Shown here in pieces: positions 35,643 to 44,589 of a stretch of 64,000 bases of DNA (within the stretch, counting starts at the first letter, position 1; every line of letters begins with the position of its first letter). The stretch spans positions 1-64,000 of the forward strand of contig JAJDTX010000164.1 of assembly GCA_022826925.1 (NCBI GenBank), written 5' to 3'. A program made the translations under genes and the position numbers. The notes under the pieces were generated by a model that saw only the letters and a program-made list of their open reading frames with translations, ran no database searches and was not told the origin of the DNA. This DNA is from Bryobacterales bacterium (lineage in GTDB: Bacteria; Acidobacteriota; Terriglobia; Bryobacterales; UBA6623).

Positions 35643-35994
35643 CGCCACGGGAGACGTTTCGAGATTATACCCCACGGGAGTTCCCGCGCCAGGTTTTTTT
35701 CGAGGCGAATTTGTCGCCGTCCCCGGCGTTTGCCGGACTGCGGGCAAGCTGGATTGCGGCCCGGCCGAAGCATTACAATGGGAGTTGTCGGCAAGCACAG
35801 CTCACGCTTCCCGCCTCGCGGCTGCCGCCATGTTCCCCTACAGTCTCGGAATCAGGTGCTACTCAGCCGGTCCTGCGTGGACGAGAGTGCCAGTGACAGG
35901 CTTGGAGAGCTAACCAGCGGGCGCGGAACGGGTTGCAGGAGCACTGCCAGCACTGACAGCGCCGATCGCGGATTCCTTACCGACCGAGGAGTAT
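35643..35994. other. Divergent promoter region between thiS and nqrA
   Basis: No gene is supported in this 352-nt stretch. It carries a perfect TATAAT on the minus strand (35664-35669) for thiS and a TACAAT on the plus strand at 35774-35779 that could serve nqrA with a leader of about 210 nt. A T7 run at 35694-35700 is not preceded by a clear stem. The leader length leaves room for regulation of the Na+-NQR operon, but I recognise no known riboswitch. Confidence 0.4.
35664..35669 (-). promoter_or_regulatory. -10 box TATAAT for thiS
   Basis: On the minus strand this is a consensus TATAAT ending 21 nt before the thiS ATG. No good -35 hexamer is seen at 16-18 nt spacing. Confidence 0.45.
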
Positions 35995-37368
35995 ATGGGG
36001 CTGCATAAAGTTCGCAAGGGACTGGACTTACCCATCGGGGGACAGCCTGCGCAGCAAATCGAGCCGGCTGCCGCTCCCTCCCACCTGGGCCTGCTGGCAG
36101 AAGACTACGTTGGCATGAAGCCGACCATGCTGGTCGCGGTCGGCGACAGCGTCCGGCGCGGACAGGCGCTGTTCGAGGACAAGAAGACTCCCGGCGTCCG
36201 CTACACGGCCCCGGGCGGCGGCACGGTCACGGCGATCAACCGCGGCGAGCGGCGAGCGCTGCAATCGGTGGTGCTGCAGCTTGATGCAACCGAGCTGCAA
36301 GGCGGTCACGACTGCGTAGAGTTCGAGTCGTATACCGGGCGTCACCCGTCTGAAGTCAGCTCCGAGCAAGCCCGCTCCCTACTGGTGGAGTCCGGCCTGT
36401 GGACAGCGCTGCGCGCCCGGCCGTTCGGACGGATTCCCGCCGTTGACGCCAAGCCCCACTCGCTCTTTGTCACGGCCGCGGACACCGATCCCCTCGCGGC
36501 TGACGTCGACGCCGTCATGGCTGGCAACGAGGCGCACTTCGCCCGCGGCCTGGAAGCGCTCGCCAAGGTGGCTGCCGGAGCGCCGATCTTCGTGTGCAAG
36601 ACCAAGGGCAGCTCTGTGGTTTCGCCGGCCGGCGAGAGCTTTCGCTTGGAGGAATTCGAAGGGCCGCACCCGAGCGGGACGGCCGGCGTGCACATCCACG
36701 TGCTGGATCCGGTGGACCGCAACAAGCAGGTCTGGCATCTCGGCTACCAAGACGCGATCGCGATCGGCAGGCTCTTCGAGAACGGCGCCCTGCCGGTCGA
36801 TCGAGTGATTTCCCTGGCCGGGCCTGCAGTGCATCGGCCGCGCCTGCTGCGGACGCGCCTGGGGGCCTCGGTCTCAAGCCTCACGAACCGCGAAATGGAC
36901 GCCGGCGAGACACGTGCGCTGTCGGGCTCGGCGCTCTCCGGCCGTCGCGCCGAGGGAGAGATCTTCGGGTACCTAGGGCGCTACCACACGCAAGTCACCG
37001 GCTTGCACGAAGACAGCCGGCGGCGGCTGTTGGGATGGCTCGCGCCTGGCACCAGCACCTTCTCGGTCATGCGGCTGTTCCTGGGCTCGTGGATCCCGGG
37101 CCGGAAGTACTCGTTCACGACCACGACCAACGGCTCCGTCCGCGCGATGGTCCCGGTCGGCTCCTACGAGAAGATCATGCCCCTGGACATCCTGCCCGCG
37201 CCGCTGCTGCGCTCCCTGCTGATTCCGAACCCGGAGCGCGCCGAGGAGCTCGGCGCGCTCGAATTGCTCGAGGAGGACCTGGCGCTGTGCTCGTTCGTAT
37301 CGCCCGAGAAGGCCGAGTTCGGCAGCCTGCTGCGCGACATCCTCACCACGCTCGAGAAGGAAGGCTAG
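35995..37368 (+). CDS. nqrA: Na+-translocating NADH:quinone reductase subunit A
   Basis: The 457-residue NqrA begins MGLHKVRKGLDLPIGGQPAQ and contains the conserved DYVGMKPTMLVAVGD, FEDKKTPGVRYTAPGGG, LFVTAADTDPLAAD and PVGSYEKIMPLDILPAPLLRSLL segments. NqrA is the peripheral cytoplasmic subunit of the sodium pump and contributes to the quinone site. The family length is about 445-450, so it is full length. A strong GAGGAG ribosome-binding site precedes the ATG. It is the first gene of an eight-gene run to 43172 encoding the pump and its maturation factors. Confidence 0.97.
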   Translation: MGLHKVRKGLDLPIGGQPAQQIEPAAAPSHLGLLAEDYVGMKPTMLVAVGDSVRRGQALFEDKKTPGVRYTAPGGGTVTAINRGERRALQSVVLQLDATELQGGHDCVEFESYTGRHPSEVSSEQARSLLVESGLWTALRARPFGRIPAVDAKPHSLFVTAADTDPLAADVDAVMAGNEAHFARGLEALAKVAAGAPIFVCKTKGSSVVSPAGESFRLEEFEGPHPSGTAGVHIHVLDPVDRNKQVWHLGYQDAIAIGRLFENGALPVDRVISLAGPAVHRPRLLRTRLGASVSSLTNREMDAGETRALSGSALSGRRAEGEIFGYLGRYHTQVTGLHEDSRRRLLGWLAPGTSTFSVMRLFLGSWIPGRKYSFTTTTNGSVRAMVPVGSYEKIMPLDILPAPLLRSLLIPNPERAEELGALELLEEDLALCSFVSPEKAEFGSLLRDILTTLEKEG

Positions 37369-37402
37369 CCCGTCCCGCACCGGCAACGACTATCGAACCG
37401 AC

Positions 37403-38620
37403 ATGCGCGCGATCCTCGACACCCTAGAAAAGCAGTTCCGGCCGGGCGGGCGGCTGGAGCGCATGTACCCGCTGTACGAGGCGATGGACACATTCCTCTA
37501 CACACCGGGCCACACGACGCGCGGAGCGGCCCACGTGCGGGACGGGATCGATGTCAAGCGCATGATGGTCACGGTCGTCATCGCGCTTCTGCCCTGTGTG
37601 GCAATGGCCCTTTACAACACCGGCTATCAGGCCAATCTCGCGATCTCGCAGGGCGCCCAGCCGCTGGACACCTGGCAGACGGCCGCGCTGAACGCGCTGG
37701 GCTTCGGAGGATTCGACCCGAGTGACATTCTCGGCTGCATCTTGCACGGCGCGCTGTACTACCTGCCCGTGCTGATCGTCACCTTCGCGGTCGGGGGAAA
37801 CTGCGAGGCTCTCTTCGCGGTGGTGCGCAAGCACGAGATCAACGAGGGCTTCTTGGTCACCGGGATGCTGTTCCCGCTGGTCCTGCCGCCCACGATTCCC
37901 TTGTGGCAGGTGGCGCTCGGTATCGCCTTCGGCGTGATCATCGGCAAGGAGATCTTCGGCGGCACGGGCATGAACATCTTCAATCCCGCGCTGATGTCGC
38001 GGGCCTTCCTGTTCTTCGCCTATCCGGCGCAGATCTCGGGCAACCAAGTCTGGATCGCCGCCGACACGACGGTCGACGGCAGCAGCGGCGCCACCTGGCT
38101 GGCCGAGGCCGCGGAAACCGGCCCGGAGGCGCTGGCGGGCGGAAGCGTGAGCTGGATGCAGGCGTTCCTCGGCCTGGTGCCGGGCTCGATGGGCGAGACG
38201 TCCACGCTGGCCTGCCTCATCGGAGCGCTCGTCTTGGTCGCCACCGGAATCGGCTCGTGGCGCATCATGGTGTCAGGGGCGGTCGGCTCGTTGCTGATGG
38301 TGCAGCTGCTCAACGCCATGAACTCCGCCACGAATCCGCTGATGAACGTTCCCTTCGAGTGGCACATGGTGCTCGGCGGCTGGGCCTTCGGGCTGGTGTT
38401 CATGGCCACGGACCCGGTGTCCTCGGCGCATACTAACAAGGGGCGCTATGTCTACGGTTTCCTGATCGGGGTGCTCGCGATCTTGATCCGCGTGATCAAT
38501 CCGGCGTTCCCCGAAGGGATGATGCTGGCAATCCTGTTCATGAACATGTTCGCCTCGCTCATCGACCACTTCGTGATCCAAGCCAACGTCAAGCGCAGGA
38601 GGGCCCGCTATGCGGCATAA
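37403..38620 (+). CDS. nqrB: Na+-NQR subunit B
   Basis: The 405-residue membrane subunit has about ten helices and the start KRMMVTVVIALLPCVAMALYN. The covalent FMN site is Thr231 in VDGSSGATWLAE, equivalent to Thr236 of Vibrio NqrB. NqrB also carries riboflavin and part of the Na+ path. It lies 34 nt after nqrA, and its end overlaps nqrC by 11 nt. The residue ApbE must modify is present, and apbE is in the same operon. Confidence 0.97.
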   Translation: MRAILDTLEKQFRPGGRLERMYPLYEAMDTFLYTPGHTTRGAAHVRDGIDVKRMMVTVVIALLPCVAMALYNTGYQANLAISQGAQPLDTWQTAALNALGFGGFDPSDILGCILHGALYYLPVLIVTFAVGGNCEALFAVVRKHEINEGFLVTGMLFPLVLPPTIPLWQVALGIAFGVIIGKEIFGGTGMNIFNPALMSRAFLFFAYPAQISGNQVWIAADTTVDGSSGATWLAEAAETGPEALAGGSVSWMQAFLGLVPGSMGETSTLACLIGALVLVATGIGSWRIMVSGAVGSLLMVQLLNAMNSATNPLMNVPFEWHMVLGGWAFGLVFMATDPVSSAHTNKGRYVYGFLIGVLAILIRVINPAFPEGMMLAILFMNMFASLIDHFVIQANVKRRRARYAA

Positions 38621-39383
38621 CGCGCTCTACACGATCCTCTTCTCGGGGGCGGTCTGCGTCGCCTGCGCCGTGTTGGTTTCGTCGGCCGCGGTCTCGCTGA
38701 AGGAAAACCAGCTGCGCAACGCGGCGCTCGACAAGCAGCGCAACGTGCTGTTCGCGGCGGGCCTCGCCCAAGCCGGCGAAGACTTGGACGCGAACGAAGT
38801 CCAGCGCCGCTTCGAGGGCATCCGCTCGCTGGTAATCGACCTGCGGACCGGCGAGCGCACGGACATCGACCCAACCGGCTTCGACCAAGCCAAGGCCGCC
38901 AAGGATCCTGCCACCAGCCGGGAAGCGCCGCGGAACCGGGCCTCGGTGAAGCGGCTGCCAGACCACGCCCTGGTCTACGAAATCATGGACGGGGAGCGGC
39001 CGTCGATGGCGGTCGTGCCCATCGAGGGCTACGGCCTGTGGTCCACCCTGTACGGCTTCCTTGCGGTCGGGCAGGACGGCAACACCATCGAAGGAATCAC
39101 GTACTACCAGCACGGCGAGACACCCGGGCTTGGCGGCGAGGTGGACAATCCCAACTGGAAGTCGCTCTGGCCGGGCCGCAAGATCTACGGCGCCGCCGGT
39201 GACCCGGCGATCCGGGTGATCAAGGGCACGGCCGGCTCGCCTGCCGACGCGCCGCACCAGGTCGACGGTCTCACCGGGGCGACGATCACCAGCAACGGCG
39301 TGACGTCGATGCTGGACTTCTGGCTCGGCGATTCCGGGTTCAAGACCTATCTCAAGCAATTCCAAGAGGGGCAAGCCCTATGA
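38610..39383 (+). CDS. nqrC: Na+-NQR subunit C
   Basis: The 257-residue subunit has one N-terminal membrane helix ([19 protein letters not shown]) and a periplasmic FMN-binding domain. The domain contains [25 protein letters not shown] and the flavinylation site [11 protein letters not shown], in which Thr225 accepts FMN through a phosphoester bond. The numbering coincides with Vibrio NqrC Thr225. It overlaps nqrB upstream and nqrD downstream (ATGA). Confidence 0.97.
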   Translation: MRHNALYTILFSGAVCVACAVLVSSAAVSLKENQLRNAALDKQRNVLFAAGLAQAGEDLDANEVQRRFEGIRSLVIDLRTGERTDIDPTGFDQAKAAKDPATSREAPRNRASVKRLPDHALVYEIMDGERPSMAVVPIEGYGLWSTLYGFLAVGQDGNTIEGITYYQHGETPGLGGEVDNPNWKSLWPGRKIYGAAGDPAIRVIKGTAGSPADAPHQVDGLTGATITSNGVTSMLDFWLGDSGFKTYLKQFQEGQAL

Positions 39384-40006
39384 CGGCAGCCAGCACCAAG
39401 ACCCTGCTAGACCCGCTGTTCGAGAGCAATCCGATCGCCCTGCAGGTGCTCGGCATCTGCTCGGCGCTGGCGGTCACCACCAAACTCGAGACCGCGCTTG
39501 TGATGTGCCTTGCCGTGATCAGCGTGCTGGCGCTGTCGAACGTGTCGATCAGCCTCTTGCGCAACTTCATTCCCGGCAACGTGCGCATCATCGTGCAGCT
39601 GACCATCATCGCCTCGCTGGTGATCATGACCGACCAGGTGCTGAAGGCGTACATCTACGAGATCAGCAAGCAATTGTCGGTATTCGTCGGCCTGATCATC
39701 ACCAACTGCATCATCATGGGCCGCGCCGAGGCCTATGCCATGCAGAACGGCCCCCTGGACAGCCTGCTGGACGGGCTCGGCAACGGCCTCGGCTACAGCG
39801 CCATCCTGATGGCGACCGCCTTCTTGCGAGAGCTGCTGGCCCAGGGCACCGTCTTCGGGGCGGTGGTGCTGCCCAAGGTGCACGACGGCGGCTGGTACAA
39901 CCCCAACGGGCTGCTGGGCATTTCGGCCGGGGCGTTCTTCATCATCGGCCTGTTCATCTGGGCACTGCGCAGTTGGAAGACCGAGCAGGTCGAACCGGAG
40001 GGCTAG
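39380..40006 (+). CDS. nqrD: Na+-NQR subunit D
   Basis: The 208-residue protein has six predicted membrane helices and the family patterns [39 protein letters not shown] and [13 protein letters not shown]. NqrD and NqrE are inverted-topology paralogues whose conserved cysteines bind the intramembrane 2Fe-2S centre. The cysteine in [11 protein letters not shown] is present. The gene overlaps nqrC by 4 nt and ends 4 nt before nqrE. Confidence 0.97.
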   Translation: MTAASTKTLLDPLFESNPIALQVLGICSALAVTTKLETALVMCLAVISVLALSNVSISLLRNFIPGNVRIIVQLTIIASLVIMTDQVLKAYIYEISKQLSVFVGLIITNCIIMGRAEAYAMQNGPLDSLLDGLGNGLGYSAILMATAFLRELLAQGTVFGAVVLPKVHDGGWYNPNGLLGISAGAFFIIGLFIWALRSWKTEQVEPEG

Positions 40007-40010
40007 GATC

Positions 40011-40625
40011 GTGGAGCAGTACCTGAACCTCGCCATCAAGGCGATCTTTGTCGAAAACCTCGCGCTGGCCTTCTTCCTGGGCATGTGCTCGTTCCTGGCC
40101 TGCTCGAAGCGGGTCAACACGGCGCTCGGCCTGGGCGCGGCGGTGATCTTCGTACAGACGGTCACCGTGCCGATCAACAACCTGATCTACAACCGCCTGC
40201 TCAACGACGGAGCGATGGCGTGGATCTCTCCCGGGCTGGCCGAGTACGACCTGTCGTTCCTCGGATTCCTGTGCTACATCGGCACGATCGCGGCCATGGT
40301 GCAGATCGTGGAGATGACGCTGGACCGCTACGCGCCGGCCCTGTACGCCGCACTGGGGGTGTTCTTGCCGCTGATCGCGGTCAACTGCGCGATCCTGGGC
40401 GGCTCGCTGCTGATGGTGGAGCGCACCTATACGTTCGGCGAGAGCGTCGTGTTCGGCTTCGGCTCGGGGATCGGCTGGGCGCTGGCGATCATCGCGCTGG
40501 CCTCGATCCGCGAGCGCCTGCAGTACAGCAACATACCTCTCGGACTGCGCGGGCTGGGCATGACGTTCGTCCTCTCGGGACTGATGGCAATCGGTTTCAT
40601 GGCCTTCGGAGGAATCCAACTCTAG
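40011..40625 (+). CDS. nqrE: Na+-NQR subunit E
   Basis: The 204-residue protein has six membrane helices, with GTG start and [21 protein letters not shown] at the N-terminus, [21 protein letters not shown] next, and [10 protein letters not shown] near residue 125. These contain the cysteines used for the NqrD/E iron-sulfur centre. It pairs with NqrD to form the membrane core. The start overlaps the end region of nqrD within 4 nt, so the two are coupled. Confidence 0.97.
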   Translation: MEQYLNLAIKAIFVENLALAFFLGMCSFLACSKRVNTALGLGAAVIFVQTVTVPINNLIYNRLLNDGAMAWISPGLAEYDLSFLGFLCYIGTIAAMVQIVEMTLDRYAPALYAALGVFLPLIAVNCAILGGSLLMVERTYTFGESVVFGFGSGIGWALAIIALASIRERLQYSNIPLGLRGLGMTFVLSGLMAIGFMAFGGIQL

Positions 40626-40655
40626 GCAGCCAGCCGGGAAGTTGACGGAGCCAAG

Positions 40656-41885
40656 ATGATCACTGTCCTGCTCGGCGTCGCCATGTTCACTGGCGTCATT
40701 CTGTCGCTCGTCGCCTTGCTCATGGTGGCCAAGAAGCGCCTGGTCTCCAGCGGCGCTGTCTCGATCGGCATCAACGGGGACCCGGCCAACTCCCTGACCG
40801 TGCAGTCCGGGGGCACCCTGCTGAACACCCTGGCCGAGAACAAGATCTTCATCGCTTCCGCCTGCGGCGGCAAGGGCAGCTGCGGCGTGTGCACTGTGAC
40901 AGTCTGCGAGGGCGGCGGAGCGATGCTGCCGACCGAGGCCAGCCACATCAACCGCGGCCAGGCCCGCGAGGGACTGCGCCTGTCCTGCCAAGTCAAGGTC
41001 AAGAACGACATGGAAATCCGGGTGCCCGACGAGGTCTTCTCGGTCAGGCGCTGGATTTGCAAGGTGCGCTCCAACGACAACGTGGCGACCTTCATCAAGG
41101 AACTTGTGCTGGAACTGCCGCCCGGGGAATCGGTGCCGTTCCGGGCCGGCGGCTACATCCAGATCGCCTGCCCGCCGCACACGGTGAATTACAAGGATTT
41201 CGAAGTAGCCGAGGAGTACCGCCCGGATTGGGACAAGTTCAACCTGTGGCGCTATGTCTCGACAGTCGGCGAGTCGGTGGAGCGGGCCTACTCGATGGCG
41301 AACTATCCCGAGGAGCTCGGAGTCATCATGCTCAACGTGCGCGTGGCCTCGCCCCCGCCCCGCGCCCCGGAAGGCACGCCGCCGGGCAAGATGTCGTCGT
41401 ACATCTTCAACCTCAAAGCCGGCGACGATGTCGAGATCGCCGGCCCGTTCGGGGAGTTCTTCGCCAAGGACACCAAGGCCGAGATGGTGTTCATCGGCGG
41501 CGGCGCCGGCATGGCGCCCATGCGGTCGCACATCTTCGACCAGTTCCGCCGCATCTGCACGGAGCGCAAGGTCACGTTCTGGTACGGGGCCCGCAGCTTG
41601 CGCGAGGCCTTCTACCTGGACGACTTCGACATGATCCAGCGCGAGAACCCCAACTTCGAATGGCACCTGGCGCTGTCGGACCCGCTCGAGGAAGACAACT
41701 GGACCGGGTACACGGGCTTCATCCACCAAGTGCTGCTCGACAACTATCTCAAGGACCACCCGGCGCCCGAAGACTGCGAGTACTACATCTGCGGGCCGCC
41801 GCCGATGATGACGGCGTGCTTCGCAATGCTCGACAGCCTCGGCGTGGAGCCGGAGAACATCCTGTTCGACGACTTCGGTGGCTGA
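40656..41885 (+). CDS. nqrF: Na+-NQR subunit F, NADH dehydrogenase subunit
   Basis: The 409-residue protein has an N-terminal membrane helix. A plant-type 2Fe-2S ferredoxin domain follows with Cys70, Cys76, Cys79 and Cys111 ([11 protein letters not shown] and SCQVK). Then come an FAD domain ([11 protein letters not shown]) and an NADH domain ([18 protein letters not shown]), ending in the typical [10 protein letters not shown]. It accepts hydride from NADH and passes electrons towards NqrD/E and C. All cofactor ligands are intact. Its 3' end overlaps apbE by 8 nt. Confidence 0.97.
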   Translation: MITVLLGVAMFTGVILSLVALLMVAKKRLVSSGAVSIGINGDPANSLTVQSGGTLLNTLAENKIFIASACGGKGSCGVCTVTVCEGGGAMLPTEASHINRGQAREGLRLSCQVKVKNDMEIRVPDEVFSVRRWICKVRSNDNVATFIKELVLELPPGESVPFRAGGYIQIACPPHTVNYKDFEVAEEYRPDWDKFNLWRYVSTVGESVERAYSMANYPEELGVIMLNVRVASPPPRAPEGTPPGKMSSYIFNLKAGDDVEIAGPFGEFFAKDTKAEMVFIGGGAGMAPMRSHIFDQFRRICTERKVTFWYGARSLREAFYLDDFDMIQRENPNFEWHLALSDPLEEDNWTGYTGFIHQVLLDNYLKDHPAPEDCEYYICGPPPMMTACFAMLDSLGVEPENILFDDFGG

Positions 41886-42939
41886 TTCCGGCGCGGGCCG
41901 CCACAGGCCGCACTTGGCTTATCGCGCCGCGACCCTGGGCGCCGCGCTCGCGGCGCTGTGCGGCTGCGCCAGCCGAGAGCCGTCCCCGCCGGCACTGGAA
42001 CTGGCCGGGGCCACCATGGGCACCTCCTACCGGGTCACGCTGCCGGGGGCCCCGCGGGATGACAGAGCGATCGGCGCAGCCGTCCGCCAGGCGCTTGACC
42101 GGGTCGATGCCCTGATGTCGACCTACCGGGCCGACTCGGAGGTGTCTCGTCTCAACCGCCACGAGTCCTCCGAGCCGCTGTCCGTCTCGGCGGAGACCCA
42201 CGCCGTGCTCGCAGCGGCGCAAGAAGTCAGCTCCGCCACGGGAGGCGCATTTGACATCACGGTCGGGCCGCTAGTCGACGCGTGGGGTTTCGGCCCCGAG
42301 GAGACCTCCGCGCCGCCATCGGCGGAGACTGTCCGCGGGCTCATCGAGCGGACAGGCTGGCAGAAGCTGGTTCTGGACGCGCAAGGGCCCGCGGTCCGCA
42401 AGACGGTCCCGCAACTGCGGATCGATCTATCGGCAATCGCCAAGGGCTACGCGGTGGATCTGGTCGCGGAGGCCTTGGAGCGCCTGGGCTATCGCCACTA
42501 CTTCGTCGAAGTGGGCGGGGAAATCCGGGCGGCGGGCAGGCGGGCCGATGGCAACCTTTGGCGCATCGGCGTGGAGCGCCCCGACAGCGCGGGCAGGAGC
42601 GTCCACCGGATCCTGCGGCTCAGCGACACCGCAGTCGCTACTTCCGGCAACTACCGCAATTTCCGGGAAGCCGACGGCCAGCGCTTCGGCCATGTGCTCG
42701 ATCCCCGCACGGGGCGGCCGACCGCCAACCGAGTCGCTTCGGCAACGGTGCTCGATTCCAGCGCAATGCGCGCCGACGCGCTCGCGACGGCGCTGCTCGT
42801 GCTCGGCGAGCGCGAGGGCATGGCACTGGCCGAGCGCGAGGATCTAGCCGTCTTGCTGCTGGTCGAAGGTGCCGACGAATCACTGAGCGAGTTCAAATCC
42901 CCGAAGTTCCGTGCGAAAATGGAAGACGACTCGCCATGA
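41878..42939 (+). CDS. apbE: FAD:protein FMN transferase ApbE
   Basis: The 353-residue protein has a lipoprotein signal with lipobox LCGC near residue 29 and the ApbE domain: [77 protein letters not shown] and [21 protein letters not shown] with Asp/Thr Mg2+ ligands. ApbE attaches FMN to the threonines of NqrB and NqrC on the periplasmic side. The GTG start overlaps nqrF. Encoding in the pump operon gives the pump its own flavinylating enzyme. Confidence 0.95.
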   Translation: MADSGAGRHRPHLAYRAATLGAALAALCGCASREPSPPALELAGATMGTSYRVTLPGAPRDDRAIGAAVRQALDRVDALMSTYRADSEVSRLNRHESSEPLSVSAETHAVLAAAQEVSSATGGAFDITVGPLVDAWGFGPEETSAPPSAETVRGLIERTGWQKLVLDAQGPAVRKTVPQLRIDLSAIAKGYAVDLVAEALERLGYRHYFVEVGGEIRAAGRRADGNLWRIGVERPDSAGRSVHRILRLSDTAVATSGNYRNFREADGQRFGHVLDPRTGRPTANRVASATVLDSSAMRADALATALLVLGEREGMALAEREDLAVLLLVEGADESLSEFKSPKFRAKMEDDSP

Positions 42940-43172
42940 GCGTAGTGTTGCTTGCGATTGCCTTTGTCGGGATCGCGATGGCCATTATGGCTATCGGGCT
43001 CCTTTCCAAGAATCGCTGCCTGCGCGGCTCCTGCGGCGGGCCGGACGTGCTGGACGCGCAAGGCGAGTCCTTGCGCTGCGGCGCGTGCCCGCGCCGGGAC
43101 GAGGAGACGGCCGCTTCCGGCGATCAGACCACGCTGCCGCCGGTCACGAGCACGACCGAACCGGTCACGTAG
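42936..43172 (+). CDS. nqrM: Na+-NQR maturation factor NqrM
   Basis: The 78-residue protein has one membrane helix (VVLLAIAFVGIAMAIMAIGLL) followed by four cysteines (Cys28, 33, 48 and 51 in NRCLRGSCGG and LRCGACPRR), the pattern of NqrM (DUF539). NqrM is needed to install the iron-sulfur centre in NqrD/E. ATGA overlap with apbE and operon position support this. Its C-terminal 16 codons overlap the end of the convergent SDR gene by 49 nt, so the tail beyond the cysteines may be variable. Confidence 0.92.
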   Translation: MSVVLLAIAFVGIAMAIMAIGLLSKNRCLRGSCGGPDVLDAQGESLRCGACPRRDEETAASGDQTTLPPVTSTTEPVT

Positions 43173-43942
43173 TCCGACAGCGGCGAGGCGAGAAAGAGCA
43201 CCGGGCCGGCGGCATCTTCCGGCGTTCCGTGGCGGTGCAACGGGATGTGCGGTATGGCCGCGTCGCGCTGGCGTTGCGGGATGCCGAGGGCGATCCCGGT
43301 CGAGGTCTTGTCGCCCCTCTCCTTCGCTTGCGTTAGGCGCGACTCGATGAAGCCATAGGCGACGGCATTGCAGCAGACGTTGAAGCGACCCCATTCCTTG
43401 GCGATGGTCTTGGTCATGCCGACGATGCCCATCTTGCCCGCGGCGTAGTTGATCTGGCCGGCATTTCCGGCTACGCCCGAGGTCGAGCTGACATTGACGA
43501 TCTTGCGGCACGGCGGCCGACGGCCGGCCTCGATTTCGGCCTTGGCCGACTCGCGCAAGAAAGGAGCCGCGGCGCGGACAATGCGGAACGGGGCCCTGAG
43601 GTGGACATCCAGCATGGCGTCGAACTGGTCGTCGCTCATCTTGTGGATCACGCCGTCCCAGGTGTAGCCGGCGTTGTTGACGATGATGTCGAGCGAGCCG
43701 AAGGTGTCGAGGGCGGTCTTGACGAGCCTGTCGGGTATCTCCTGGTCCGTGACGCTGCCTACGCAGACGGCGGCGGACCCGCCGCTGTCGCTGATTTCGG
43801 CGAGGGTCTGTTCGGCAGGTTCCGGGTCCAGGTCGTTGACGACCACGTTGGCGCCGTGCTCGGAAAGCAGCTTGGCCACGGCCTTGCCAATGCTGCGTCC
43901 CGATCCGGTAACGATAGCGGTCTTTCCGGCTAGCAATTGCAT
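43124..43942 (-). CDS. Short-chain dehydrogenase/reductase
   Basis: The 272-residue classical SDR has the nucleotide motif TGSGRSIGKAVA near residue 12, NNAGYTWDGVIH near 90, a catalytic serine in VNVSSTSGVAG near 150 and YxxxK as YAAGKMG near 166. The acidic residue after the second strand (NDLDPEP) favours NAD(H). It resembles FabG-type 3-oxoacyl reductases, but the substrate is not defined. The start follows a TATGAT box by 9 nt. The 3' end overlaps nqrM convergently. Confidence 0.9.
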   Translation of the reverse strand: MQLLAGKTAIVTGSGRSIGKAVAKLLSEHGANVVVNDLDPEPAEQTLAEISDSGGSAAVCVGSVTDQEIPDRLVKTALDTFGSLDIIVNNAGYTWDGVIHKMSDDQFDAMLDVHLRAPFRIVRAAAPFLRESAKAEIEAGRRPPCRKIVNVSSTSGVAGNAGQINYAAGKMGIVGMTKTIAKEWGRFNVCCNAVAYGFIESRLTQAKERGDKTSTGIALGIPQRQRDAAIPHIPLHRHGTPEDAAGPVLFLASPLSDYVTGSVVLVTGGSVV

Positions 43943-43951
43943 GATCTAGCC

Positions 43952-43957
43952 ATCATA
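43952..43957 (-). promoter_or_regulatory. -10 box TATGAT upstream of the SDR gene
   Basis: On the minus strand TATGAT ends 9 nt before the ATG at 43942, predicting a transcript start within about 3 nt of the start codon. Confidence 0.4.
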
Positions 43958-44020
43958 GAACGAACGCGGCGAACGTCCGTCCGACATACGGGAGCCTGCT
44001 CGACCAGCCTGTTGCGCGGC

Positions 44021-44500
44021 TCAGCGGGCCGGGCCGGAATCGTAGCCGCGCTCGATCACAAAGTCCGTTTCGTACATGCTGTACACAGCCGGCGACAGGC
44101 CCAGCTCCTTATAGGCAGCCTGGGCAACATGATTCTCGTGCTCGACATACAGGCGCACCCCGCAAACCCGCTCCTCGGCGGCCAGAGTCCTGACTCGCTC
44201 GTAGAGCGCCTTGAGCACTCCCTTGCGCCTGGACTCGGGGGCCACATAGACGTTCTGCAACCACCAAAACGTGGCATTCCGCCAGTCGCTCCATTCGAAT
44301 GTCAGCGCCAGCTGGCCGACAATCCGGCCATCCAGTTCAGCGACGAGGTAGAACCCTCGCGACGAGTCGTTGAGCTGTGCAGTGACGCCTGTGCGCAACC
44401 GCTGGGCGTCGAGTTCGACGCCTTCCGACTCCACGGCGAGACGCTGGTTGAAGTCAATGATGGTCTCTAGGTCTGCTGGCTGTGCCCGGCGGATATCCAC
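44021..44500 (-). CDS. GNAT-family N-acetyltransferase
   Basis: The 159-residue protein begins VDIRRAQPADLETIIDFNQRLA and contains the GNAT core: ELDGRIVGQLALTFEW, the motif A segment VYVAPESRRKGVLKALYERV with the acetyl-CoA pyrophosphate loop, and YVEHENHVAQAAYKELGLSP. The acceptor is unknown. Some members acetylate amino acids or protein N-termini. I chose GTG 44500, not the upstream ATG, because a TACGAT box ends 6 nt before it and the fold starts immediately. Confidence 0.88.
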   Translation of the reverse strand: MDIRRAQPADLETIIDFNQRLAVESEGVELDAQRLRTGVTAQLNDSSRGFYLVAELDGRIVGQLALTFEWSDWRNATFWWLQNVYVAPESRRKGVLKALYERVRTLAAEERVCGVRLYVEHENHVAQAAYKELGLSPAVYSMYETDFVIERGYDSGPAR

Positions 44501-44506
44501 GCCTTC

Positions 44507-44512
44507 ATCGTA
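44507..44512 (-). promoter_or_regulatory. -10 box TACGAT, leaderless start of the GNAT gene
   Basis: On the minus strand TACGAT is followed by GAAGGC and the GTG start at 44500, a 6-nt spacing. Confidence 0.5.
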
Positions 44513-44589
44513 GCGCCGGCCGGAGCCAGTCCCGGCATGGGATCGCAACCGCCGATCGCGCACTCAAGCCAATGGATTTCCGGCGGAAT

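Noticed and set aside
39954-41759. 601-residue open frame on the minus strand opposite nqrE-nqrF
   Set aside because: It is His/Gln/Arg/Asp-rich with no domain, the typical antisense reading of GC-rich codons, and lies fully over well-identified genes.
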